Notes: a model not told the origin generated them from the sequence alone. 6,110 nucleotides of DNA from Spirochaetales bacterium (GCA_017998025.1 JAGODW010000101.1:1-6110); one strand, 5' to 3'; positions 1 to 6,110 are shown, counted from the first letter of the stretch. Made by a program: numbers and translations.

Positions 1-602
1 TCCGCGTCCTGAGCCGCTCTACAGGCATCGGGAAGAAAAGGTATGAGTTCCGGGGGGATCAGAACGATCCCATGTTTATCGGCAAATACAATATCCCCGG
101 GCTGGACGGTAACTCCTCCAAGGGATACCGGACACTGGACCGCCTCCACATGTACATACGCATGAGAAACAAGGATGCAGGAGGCATAGTATTCAAAACC
201 CAGGGGATGCACTTCATCCAGGTCTCTAACTCCTCCGGAGGTAATTACCGCCTTACACCCCAGGTACTGATGGGTGGTAGCCTGAACCTCTCCCCAGAAA
301 GAACCGATGGGCTCCGGATCGATATCCTGAATTACAGTTATCGCAGGTTTAGGGGTTTCCCATACCGCACGATAGTAGGTTTCCTGCAGTCGTTTCTGCT
401 CTTCCGTGGGAGGATGAAGGGCGGAAATCTTTGCTGTACAGGCATAGCCGACGGATCGTGTATCTGTATCGAATATCTTCCGAATACCCGGGCGAAAGAA
501 ACCAGCTGTTTTGGGTCGGTAAGAGAAAAACTCAATGGCGTTGCAGAGGGTAGGGCCGTCAAACTGCGTTAAGGCTTCTAATTGGGATTGATCAATCTGC
601 AT
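1..602 (-). CDS. RraA-like / HMG-CHA aldolase family protein, 3' end cut by window edge
   Basis: This reading frame stays open from an ATG at 602 to the window edge and gives the first 200 residues. I recognise the RraA-like fold family (COG0684), which includes 4-hydroxy-4-methyl-2-oxoglutarate aldolases and the RNase E regulator RraA. Visible hallmarks are FWGEV at 102-106, GCKAVITSGGVRDLDEV at 115-131 with the Arg126-Asp127 pair, and PGDIVFADKHGIVLIP at 168-183. The spacing Glu105-X20-Arg126-Asp127-X2-Glu130 resembles the metal/substrate motif described for the aldolase branch. As I recall it, E. coli RraA has Arg-Gln at this place, so an enzyme is more likely than an RNase regulator; this is inference. 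The protein should be cytoplasmic. Family members are usually about 210-240 residues, so little is missing. It lies 2 nt after the feoB stop and probably shares its mRNA. The substrate is unknown, and the genome label 'demethylmenaquinone methyltransferase' for such proteins should not be trusted. Confidence 0.85.
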   Translation of the reverse strand, partial: MQIDQSQLEALTQFDGPTLCNAIEFFSYRPKTAGFFRPGIRKIFDTDTRSVGYACTAKISALHPPTEEQKRLQETYYRAVWETPKPAITVIQDIDPEPIGSFWGEVQATTHQYLGCKAVITSGGVRDLDEVHPLGFEYYASCILVSHAYVHVEAVQCPVSLGGVTVQPGDIVFADKHGIVLIPPELIPFLPDACRAAQDA

Positions 603-604
603 TC

Positions 605-2950
605 TTATACCTCCGGCTCCAGGGAAAGTAGTTTTCGTCCGAACAACCGGAATCCTACGACTAATAGGATCGGTATGGCAATACCCACAGCGATCCATAG
701 AATGCTTCCCGCTTCCGATATCTGGAAGTAGAGAATAGCGGTTGACCAGGCCAGGAGTGTCATATACACAGCCAGCACTACACCCGCTCTTCTCCCTAAC
801 TCTCGTATTGCCGCTCCTTGAGCAGCGATGCAGGGGAAATAAAGAAGTATAAAGAGTAAATACGCGTACGCTCCGTGGGGGGTAAAGGAACTCCGCAACC
901 GGTTGAATACTTCCGCCTCTGTTCCCAGCTCTTCTGCTGCTTCCTCCTCCTCTGTTTTTACGGTGCCGAACCCCAGCGGATCGAGAATTGCAGAACCTAG
1001 AGCAAGAAGATTTTGGGGAATTGTTGCAAACGCCTCCCTGATTCCACCGATCAGATCGAACGGTTCCTCTTCTTCCAGTGCCTGCGACTGTCCATAGAGG
1101 CTGTTGAGAGTGCCTACAACCGACTCCTTGGCCAATATTCCTGTAAAAATCCCTACAGTTGCCGGCCAGTTTTCCTCTGCTACTCCCATCGGGACAAACA
1201 CGGGGGTAATTTTCTTTCCGATTCGAGCAAGGAAGGACTGCTCCGTTCCCTCATATCCAAACCCTACCTTCTTGTCCTGAATTCCCAGAGAATTCAAAAG
1301 TCCTAGCACCAGAACCATCCCGATAATGACTTTCCCTGCCCGGAAGAGGAACATCTTTAGCCGTAGCCAGGTATGGATCAAAATATGCCTCAACCTCGGC
1401 GCATGGTAGGGAGGAAGTTCCATAATGAAATGGGAAGGCTCACCATGGAATACCGTGGCCTTTAGTAGAATCCCTGTAAGGACAGCGTACAGGATTCCCA
1501 CCAGGTATAAGGAAAAGACGATCCATCCAGCCGATTGAGGGAAAAAAGCAGCGGAGAAGAGGGCGTACACAGGCAGACGGGCTCCGCAGGACATAAAGGG
1601 ACTCATAAAGATTGTCATCAGTCGGTCCCGCCGGCTGTCCAGGGTACGGGTGCCGAGGATGGCAGGGACAGTACATCCGAACCCAACCAGGAGGGGAACA
1701 AAGGCTTTTCCCGGAAGACCGATGGAATGCATGAACCGGTCCATGACAAACGCTGCCCGGGACATGTATCCTGAATCCTCCAGGATAGAGAGGGCAAAGA
1801 ATAGGGTAAAAATAATGGGGATGAAGGTAGCCACAGTTTGAACTCCAGTACCCAATCCTCCTGCTACAGCGGCGATCACCCAGGGAGGAGCCCCGATCCA
1901 TTCCAGCAATGCTTTTCCTCCCTCTACAAAGAAGGTTCCGAATAGGATATCGAAGAAATCGATAAAAGCTCCTCCGAGATTCATTGTAGCAAGGAACACG
2001 AGGTACATGGCTATCAAAAACAAAGGAATACCGAACACTTTATGCAGAGCAATACGGTCTATTCTCTCTGTCAGATCGACCTTTTGTCCGATTTTTTGAG
2101 TTACATCTTTTACGATCCCATGGATAGCTCCGTATCGGGCATCGGCAATTGCGATGTCCGGATCCTCCTTTAGCACATGGCGGATTTTCTCCTGCTCTTT
2201 TACAAGGGTTTCTGAGTCTATCAATTTTTTTTCCAGCACAAGTTTCTGAAAATACGGGTCTCCTTCTATCAGTTTTAGACTTGCATACCGGGGGCTGATA
2301 GAGAGGGATTGAGCTATCTCTTCCAGGACAGGCTGGAGCCGGGAGACAGCATCTTCCAATTCGTTTCCATAGGAAACGGAGAATCCGGATCTAGGGGAAT
2401 GTTCCAGTACCTCGTTCAGTTTCTGCAGGATTTTATCCCGGGAATCGGGATCTGTTCCGTTTACAGCCACCAGCGGCAATTGCAAGTGCTTTGAAAGGTG
2501 CTCTACATCGATACGAATTCCGGATTCTTCTGCCACATCTATCATGCTAAGAACAACCAGGATAGGAAGACCCATTTCGATGAGCTGGGTGGTAAGGTAG
2601 AGGTTTCTTTCCAGATTTGAGGCGTCTACAATATTGATCACCAGATCCGCTTCTCCTGAAAGAAGATAGTCCCGGGCAACTCGTTCATCCTCGGATGTGG
2701 CAGAAATAGAATAGATCCCGGGTAGGTCAACCAGGTTGATCGTTTTATCTCCACAGAGGAAGAAACCCTCTTTTTTTTCTACCGTAACACCGGGCCAATT
2801 TCCCACTCGCTGATTTGCACCTGTTAATAGGTTGAAGAGGGTAGTTTTCCCGCTATTGGGGTTCCCGATGATCGCTACAGTTATAATTTTCTCTCGCTGC
2901 ATAGGAACCCTTGATGTAGAGAAACTATTCCTGTCGTTATTCGTACGCAT
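605..2950 (-). CDS. feoB: Ferrous iron transporter FeoB
   Basis: FeoB is the inner-membrane Fe(II) transporter with a cytoplasmic G domain. The 781 residues match the usual full length (E. coli about 773). Order: G1 GNPNSGKTT at 29-37, G2 Thr56 in NWPGVTVE, G3 DLPG at 75-78, a helical spacer to about 300, then a membrane region with GFGCTVPAILGTRT at 423-436 (Cys426), SCGARLPVY at 454-462 (Cys455), GILAKE at 604-609 and YFPCIAA at 704-710 (Cys707). These are the family gate and pore motifs. G4, normally NMxD, is SMID at 135-138, and the usual Ser-Ala G5 is AVNG at 162-165, so guanine recognition may be altered. The start at 2950 has AGGGGAG 7 nt upstream; Met17, with AAGGG upstream, is a possible second start. 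Acidic clusters sit at 625-630 and 667-675. No feoA precedes it. It has its own promoter and an apparent iron box, and is followed at once by the rraA-like gene. Confidence 0.97.
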   Translation of the reverse strand: MRTNNDRNSFSTSRVPMQREKIITVAIIGNPNSGKTTLFNLLTGANQRVGNWPGVTVEKKEGFFLCGDKTINLVDLPGIYSISATSEDERVARDYLLSGEADLVINIVDASNLERNLYLTTQLIEMGLPILVVLSMIDVAEESGIRIDVEHLSKHLQLPLVAVNGTDPDSRDKILQKLNEVLEHSPRSGFSVSYGNELEDAVSRLQPVLEEIAQSLSISPRYASLKLIEGDPYFQKLVLEKKLIDSETLVKEQEKIRHVLKEDPDIAIADARYGAIHGIVKDVTQKIGQKVDLTERIDRIALHKVFGIPLFLIAMYLVFLATMNLGGAFIDFFDILFGTFFVEGGKALLEWIGAPPWVIAAVAGGLGTGVQTVATFIPIIFTLFFALSILEDSGYMSRAAFVMDRFMHSIGLPGKAFVPLLVGFGCTVPAILGTRTLDSRRDRLMTIFMSPFMSCGARLPVYALFSAAFFPQSAGWIVFSLYLVGILYAVLTGILLKATVFHGEPSHFIMELPPYHAPRLRHILIHTWLRLKMFLFRAGKVIIGMVLVLGLLNSLGIQDKKVGFGYEGTEQSFLARIGKKITPVFVPMGVAEENWPATVGIFTGILAKESVVGTLNSLYGQSQALEEEEPFDLIGGIREAFATIPQNLLALGSAILDPLGFGTVKTEEEEAAEELGTEAEVFNRLRSSFTPHGAYAYLLFILLYFPCIAAQGAAIRELGRRAGVVLAVYMTLLAWSTAILYFQISEAGSILWIAVGIAIPILLVVGFRLFGRKLLSLEPEV
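610..614 (-). promoter_or_regulatory. Ribosome binding site of the rraA-like gene, inside the feoB end
   Basis: On the minus strand GGAGG stands 7 nt before the ATG at 602. It lies inside the last sense codons of feoB (Pro-Glu-Val-stop), so the downstream start is probably reached by ribosomes finishing feoB. This strong site decides the start of the rraA-like gene and supports translational coupling. Confidence 0.8.
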
Positions 2951-2957
2951 ATGTATA

Positions 2958-2964
2958 CTCCCCT
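2958..2964 (-). promoter_or_regulatory. Ribosome binding site of feoB
   Basis: AGGGGAG on the minus strand stands 7 nt before the ATG at 2950. It favours the longer FeoB start over Met17, which would remove 16 residues ahead of the G domain. Confidence 0.75.
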
Positions 2965-2984
2965 GGAAGCAGACAACTATTAGT

Positions 2985-2998
2985 TTTACATCAGTAAA
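2985..2998. repeat. Short palindrome in the feoB leader
   Basis: TTTAC-ATCA-GTAAA is a perfect 5-bp inverted repeat with a 4-base centre. It lies in the predicted 5' leader of feoB and shares 2994-2998 with the iron box. It could extend regulator contact or be chance in AT-rich DNA; as an RNA hairpin it would be weak. Confidence 0.3.
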
Positions 2999-3012
2999 TT
3001 AGTCTAACCTAA
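2994..3012 (-). promoter_or_regulatory. DtxR/IdeR-type iron box (operator) of feoB
   Basis: Read on the minus strand, the 19 bases are TTAGGTTAGACTAATTTAC. The classical DtxR/IdeR operator is TTAGGTTAGSCTAACCTAA; 15 of 19 positions agree, including the whole first half-site and the central CTAA. It overlaps the first base of the proposed -10 and covers the expected transcription start, a position where a metal-loaded repressor would block RNA polymerase. The inferred effect is repression of feoB and the rraA-like gene when Fe(II), or possibly Mn(II), is abundant. The regulator is not in this window. It does not look like a Fur box (GATAATGATAATCATTATC). Confidence 0.75.
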
Positions 3013-3040
3013 TAATGCTTAATTATAAGCGGGCTGTCAA
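3012..3040 (-). promoter_or_regulatory. Sigma70-like promoter of feoB
   Basis: On the minus strand a perfect -35 TTGACA (3040-3035) is followed after 17 bases by CATTAT (3017-3012), which matches 4 of 6 bases of TATAAT. The expected start is near 3005, giving a leader of about 55 nt. The iron box lies on the -10/+1 region. A TATAAT also occurs within the spacer but too close to the -35 to serve as its -10. Confidence 0.65.
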
Positions 3041-3044
3041 GGAG

Positions 3045-3091
3045 ATATAAAGAGAGATAAGGAGGTGTCCTGCATTCCGGACGTACCTCCT
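3045..3091 (-). terminator. Hairpin at the end of the kinase gene, probable terminator
   Basis: On the minus strand AGGAGGT-AC-GTCC, an 8-base loop, then GGAC-ACCTCCT can form an 11-bp stem with a 2-base bulge, starting inside the TAG stop of the kinase gene. The tail TATCTCTCTTTATATC is pyrimidine-rich but not a clean U tract, so termination may be partial. It would separate kinase transcription from the feoB promoter just downstream. On the plus strand no T tract follows, so it is not expected to work both ways. Confidence 0.55.
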
Positions 3092-4934
3092 AGAGGGGAA
3101 ACTCGATGAGAGCGACAGTTCCGTGTTCCGATGTATACGTTAAAGTTCCTCGTAATTGCTGTTCCACAATTCCGTAAAGGCTTACCAGCCCTACTGTCTC
3201 GGCTGTCCGGGGATTAAATCCTTCTGGAAAACCGACTCCGTTGTCGGATACCTGCAGAACGATTCGGCCGTTTTCCCCCCGGGATAGCGAGATGCGTACC
3301 GTGCCTCCGGCACGTGTAGGAAAAGCGTGTTTCAACGCATTGGTAACCAGCTCATTTACTACAAGGCCTGAGGCCAGGGCAATGTCCGGGGAAACCTGGA
3401 TTGCCTCTGCTTCAAGGACAAGGTCTATGTTTCGGATTTCAGGATGAAACCCCTCTTTTAGCAACGTTGTAAGATCTTCCAGATACTGTTTCAGTTCTAC
3501 GTTCCCCAGTTGGGGTCCTTTGTATAGCATCTGATGTGCCATGGCGATGGAGGCGATGCGGTTTTGAAGCTCCATCGCTATAGAGCGAACTTTCGGATCC
3601 TCACACGAACCAAGATACAGAGAAACGAGGGAACTGACCAGCTGGAGGTTGTTTTTGGTACGGTGCCCTAATTCCCGGAGAAGGGCTTCCTTTTCCTGCA
3701 GAGAGAGGGAGAGATTTTCGATAGAATGAACGCGGTCAGTTATATCCCTAACGGTTGCAATAATCCGTTGTTCCCCCCGGATTTGGAACAACCGTAGAAC
3801 AATCTCTACAGGGATTATTGTTCCGTTTTTATGGCGAACCTGCCAATCTATCCGATGTTGGCCCTCTTCCAGCGTTCTTTTTATGATTTCCCGGGCCTGG
3901 GTTTCGGTACAGGATGGAGTGTAATTGAAGAGGGCTTCGGCAATAGGATATTCAAACATCCGCTGAAAACTTTCGTTACAATCCAGAATGGTTCCTTCAG
4001 GACTTAAGATCAGAATTCCCTCTCCCACTGCATTGAATACTGCAGAAAAATAATCTTTTTCCCAGGCCAGATCCCGGGTTCGGGATTTTACTGCTTTCCG
4101 TAAGCTCCCTATCCAGAGAAATAGAAGGATAACGATAAGAATCCCTACGCCTATACCTATTCTGAGAATATGGAGAAACTGCCGGGATACGAGAGGTTGT
4201 CCGAACCACTTCCGTTCTACGGCCTGATATGTATCAGGAGGAATCTGGTCGAATCCTTTTTCCAGAATCGAAAGCAACCGTGTATTTCCCTTTTGAACAG
4301 CCCGATGGAACGATCCCACATATAAGGGATCTGTGTTCCGGAAAAAATCCGTTAGTCTGTATTTATTCAGAAAGTACAATGCCGGAGGTTTATCGATGGA
4401 AAAAACCCGGATCGTACCGAATTTCGCTGCCAGGATAATTGACTCATAGTTCGTAAATTCCTGGAGAGTAAATATCCCGTTGTCATTCAGGTACTGTATT
4501 ACAGCATCCCCTCCTTTTACCCCCACGACAAATCCCTTAAGATCCTGGACTGTGGCAATGCCCGATAGGTCTTTATGGAAAAAGATGGGTACTTCGATGT
4601 CCCAGTAGGCGCGGGAGTACTCTAAATATTGTTCCCGGTCTGGTGTCCGAAATGCGGTATCAATGACGTCAAACTCCCCCTCCCGCATCCGTCTGAGGGC
4701 CTCTTTCCAATCTAATCCAACCAGTCGAACTGATATCCCCGTCTGTTTTGACCAGAGGGTCCAGAGATCGATGGACAAACCTTGCAAAGTACCTTCGAGG
4801 CTGCGAAAGGAGAAGGGAGGATAGTTGTCATCAATAACAACGGTGACCTCCTTCGGGAAGGAATCTGGGGGAGTCACCTGGCCGCAGAGTTCTGCAGCAC
4901 AGATGGAAAACAGTAAGAGAAACCGTACGTACAT
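3090..4934 (-). CDS. Sensor histidine kinase with periplasmic SBP_bac_3 sensor, PAS and HisKA_2 domains
   Basis: This 614-residue membrane kinase probably senses a small extracellular solute and phosphorylates an unseen response regulator. Order: signal sequence at 1-19; a family-3 solute-binding domain at about 28-247, with DNYPPFSF at 36-43, TAFRTPDREQYLEYS at 93-107 and the DKPP hinge at 181-184; one membrane helix at about 257-276; a PAS/PAC domain at about 292-400; and a HisKA_2 dimerisation region ELGHRTKNNLQ at 421-431 with phospho-acceptor His424. The ATPase domain follows, with N box NELVTNALKHAF at 527-538, DNGVGFPEG at 564-572 and GLVSLYGIV at 582-590. All catalytic boxes appear intact, and no receiver domain is fused. 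Such solute-binding domains usually bind amino acids or other small polar ligands; the ligand here cannot be told. No Shine-Dalgarno is visible before the ATG, but the signal sequence starts there. It is divergent from the phosphorylase gene and ends in a hairpin before feoB. Confidence 0.93.
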   Translation of the reverse strand: MYVRFLLLFSICAAELCGQVTPPDSFPKEVTVVIDDNYPPFSFRSLEGTLQGLSIDLWTLWSKQTGISVRLVGLDWKEALRRMREGEFDVIDTAFRTPDREQYLEYSRAYWDIEVPIFFHKDLSGIATVQDLKGFVVGVKGGDAVIQYLNDNGIFTLQEFTNYESIILAAKFGTIRVFSIDKPPALYFLNKYRLTDFFRNTDPLYVGSFHRAVQKGNTRLLSILEKGFDQIPPDTYQAVERKWFGQPLVSRQFLHILRIGIGVGILIVILLFLWIGSLRKAVKSRTRDLAWEKDYFSAVFNAVGEGILILSPEGTILDCNESFQRMFEYPIAEALFNYTPSCTETQAREIIKRTLEEGQHRIDWQVRHKNGTIIPVEIVLRLFQIRGEQRIIATVRDITDRVHSIENLSLSLQEKEALLRELGHRTKNNLQLVSSLVSLYLGSCEDPKVRSIAMELQNRIASIAMAHQMLYKGPQLGNVELKQYLEDLTTLLKEGFHPEIRNIDLVLEAEAIQVSPDIALASGLVVNELVTNALKHAFPTRAGGTVRISLSRGENGRIVLQVSDNGVGFPEGFNPRTAETVGLVSLYGIVEQQLRGTLTYTSEHGTVALIEFPL

Positions 4935-5070
4935 TTGTTTTTAATAATAAAATAGATTATCACATTCTGCAAGATTATTTGACATATTTTAGATATTTTT
5001 CAAAATCAGATACGGATTATTTTTTTGAGGGAAACTTCGCAGAATCCAGGGAATGTGGTATGCTTCAGCT
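4935..5070. promoter_or_regulatory. AT-rich divergent intergenic region with promoters for both flanking genes
   Basis: This 136-bp gap separates divergent genes and is much richer in A+T than the coding DNA. For the kinase (minus strand) there are two candidates: TTGAAA (5003-4998), 18 bases, AATAAT (4979-4974); or an extended -10 TGTGATAAT (4964-4956) without a good -35, giving a leader near 15 nt. GATTAT recurs at 4955, 4973 and 5015, and ATTCTGC (4964-4970) faces GCAGAAT (5039-5045) as a 7-bp inverted repeat. Neither repeat matches an operator I know. Confidence 0.5.
4979..5006 (+). promoter_or_regulatory. Candidate promoter of the phosphorylase gene
   Basis: A perfect -35 TTGACA (4979-4984) is followed after 16 bases by CAAAAT (5001-5006), a 4 of 6 match to the -10 consensus. 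Transcription would begin near 5013, leaving a leader of about 58 nt. The hexamers overlap the opposite-strand candidate for the kinase, so the two promoters may compete. Confidence 0.4.
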
Positions 5071-6110
5071 ATGCGAGCAGTTGATATTATTCGGAAAAAG
5101 AGAAACGGAGGAGAACATGCCTCTGAGGAGATTCGATTTCTCATAGAGGGGTGTGTGAATGGAACCATACCGGAATACCAACTATCCGCCTGGCTGATGG
5201 CGGTATTCTTCCAGGGAATGACGAATCAAGAAACGGCGATCCTTACCCGGGAAATGATTGGAAGCGGAGAAACGATAGATTTGACGGGAATCCCGGGCCC
5301 CTTTGTAGATAAACATTCCACGGGCGGAGTAGGAGATAAGGTATCCTTAATTCTCGCCCCCCTCGTAGCCTGTTTTGGAATCAAGGTTCCTATGATGAGT
5401 GGGCGCTCTCTAGGACACACGGGAGGCACTCTGGATAAACTGGAGGCGATCCCCGGGTACCGGATTGCCCGGGACAGGGATGAGTTTCGACGGATCCTTC
5501 AGGAGATAGGATATGCGATGACAGGGCAGAGCGAGCAAATTGTTCCTGCGGATCGCATACTCTATGCCCTGCGGGATGCCACGGCGACCGTGGAATCGAT
5601 CCCTCTTATCACGGCCAGCATCCTATCCAAAAAGTTTGCAGAGGGGGCAGAGAGTCTGGTTCTGGATGTAAAGTGCGGGGAGGGGGCTTTTATGAAAAGC
5701 TTTCCCGAAGCAGAGGCGCTGGCAACTTCCCTGGTACAAACGGGAAAGGGATTACAAAGGAAACTTGTAGCAGTCATCACCCGGATGGATGAGCCTTTAG
5801 GCAGGATGGTGGGAAATTTCCTGGAGGCGGAGGAATCGGCTCTCTGTCTGCAGCGCGATACCAAAGGTCGCGAAGACTTGATGGAGGTAACCCTCCGCCT
5901 TTCCGCCTGGATGCTCGTTGCCGGAGGAAAGGCCCAAACTCCGGAAGAAGGCGTAAGCCTTTGCGAGAAGATGCTATCCGGTGGCGAGCCGTACCGCCGT
6001 TTTTTAGCCAATATACAGGCGCAAGGAGGGGATCCAAATGCCTTTGAGCAAGGGATAGGGCAACTTCGGTCCCCGGAAAGGCGTGTTTTCCGTTCCCCGG
6101 TGGAGGGAAC
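5071..6110 (+). CDS. pdp: Pyrimidine-nucleoside / thymidine phosphorylase, 3' end cut by window edge
   Basis: The enzyme cleaves thymidine, deoxyuridine and often uridine with phosphate to the free base and (deoxy)ribose 1-phosphate, in cytoplasmic pyrimidine salvage. The visible 346 residues are about four fifths of the usual 430-440. The start MRAVDIIRKKRNG aligns with the B. subtilis Pdp N-terminus as I recall it. KHSTGGVGDK at 81-90 forms the phosphate site, and SGRSLGHTGGTLDKLE at 110-125 is the family signature. Arg168, Ser183 and Lys187 keep the spacing of the E. coli base-binding residues Arg171, Ser186 and Lys190. VLDVKCGEGAFMK at 197-209 is also typical. The missing part is the C-terminal domain. 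No good Shine-Dalgarno precedes the ATG; an in-frame ATG at 5053 would add six residues but has AGGG only one base before it. Substrate breadth (pdp versus deoA) cannot be decided from the sequence. The nearest visible neighbour, the divergent kinase, is not obviously related. Confidence 0.93.
   Translation, partial: MRAVDIIRKKRNGGEHASEEIRFLIEGCVNGTIPEYQLSAWLMAVFFQGMTNQETAILTREMIGSGETIDLTGIPGPFVDKHSTGGVGDKVSLILAPLVACFGIKVPMMSGRSLGHTGGTLDKLEAIPGYRIARDRDEFRRILQEIGYAMTGQSEQIVPADRILYALRDATATVESIPLITASILSKKFAEGAESLVLDVKCGEGAFMKSFPEAEALATSLVQTGKGLQRKLVAVITRMDEPLGRMVGNFLEAEESALCLQRDTKGREDLMEVTLRLSAWMLVAGGKAQTPEEGVSLCEKMLSGGEPYRRFLANIQAQGGDPNAFEQGIGQLRSPERRVFRSPVEG

Noticed and set aside
72..572. 166-codon open frame on the plus strand
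   Set aside because: It lies antisense to the RraA-like gene, whose minus-strand frame carries clear family motifs, a strong ribosome site and coupling to feoB. The plus-strand product resembles nothing I recognise.
1200..1350. Possible frameshift or truncation in feoB
   Set aside because: The frame is continuous over 781 residues with all expected membrane motifs in order, and the length is normal for the family.
1440..1901. 153-codon minus-strand frame inside feoB
   Set aside because: It is an out-of-frame shadow of the FeoB membrane region, with Pro/Arg/Cys-rich composition typical of a shifted frame and no start site of its own.
2951..3012. Fur box at the feoB promoter
   Set aside because: No stretch matches the GATAATGATAATCATTATC pattern well, while the DtxR-type match is strong.
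4955..5020. GATTAT repeated three times in the divergent promoter region
   Set aside because: The spacing is irregular (18 and 42 bases) and six-base repeats are expected by chance in such AT-rich DNA, so it is not claimed as an operator array.
5107..5146. Strong GGAGGAG ahead of an ATG at 5117 on the plus strand
   Set aside because: This ATG is out of frame with the phosphorylase and opens only nine codons; the purine-rich run is explained by the codons of the phosphorylase N-terminus.
5562..6011. 149-codon minus-strand frame opposite the phosphorylase gene
   Set aside because: The plus-strand frame encodes a recognised enzyme across this stretch, and the reverse frame has low-complexity Ser/Arg-rich content without motifs.

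Overview
The window reads as ordinary bacterial chromosome: about half G+C, densely coded, with two short AT-rich intergenic stretches. It holds four protein genes; two are cut by the window edges. No RNA gene, CRISPR array, insertion sequence or phage gene was seen. The organism cannot be fixed from the sequence. A membrane kinase with a periplasmic-binding-protein sensor and a HisKA_2-type histidine box, next to a DtxR-type iron operator, would fit a free-living anaerobe such as a spirochaete. That is a weak inference.

Layout. On the minus strand, reading right to left, come a sensor histidine kinase (4934 to 3090), a hairpin at its stop codon, a promoter with an apparent iron box (about 3040 to 2994), feoB for ferrous iron transport (2950 to 605), and, 2 nt after the feoB stop, an RraA-like aldolase-family gene that runs off the left edge (602 to 1). 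On the plus strand, diverging from the kinase across a 136-bp AT-rich gap, a pyrimidine-nucleoside/thymidine phosphorylase gene starts at 5071 and runs off the right edge.

How the parts fit. feoB and the rraA-like gene look like one transcription unit. It has its own sigma70-like promoter, and a 19-bp near-palindrome resembling the DtxR/IdeR operator covers the -10 and predicted start. The likely logic is repression when Fe(II) is plentiful and expression of the transporter plus a metal-dependent-aldolase relative when it is scarce. No feoA lies between this promoter and feoB. The kinase has no response regulator in view and probably signals through a partner elsewhere. The phosphorylase belongs to nucleoside salvage and appears functionally unrelated.

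Most worth checking: the iron box, the feoA-less feoB-rraA pairing, and the altered G4 and G5 nucleotide-recognition motifs of FeoB. No wholly new system is evident.
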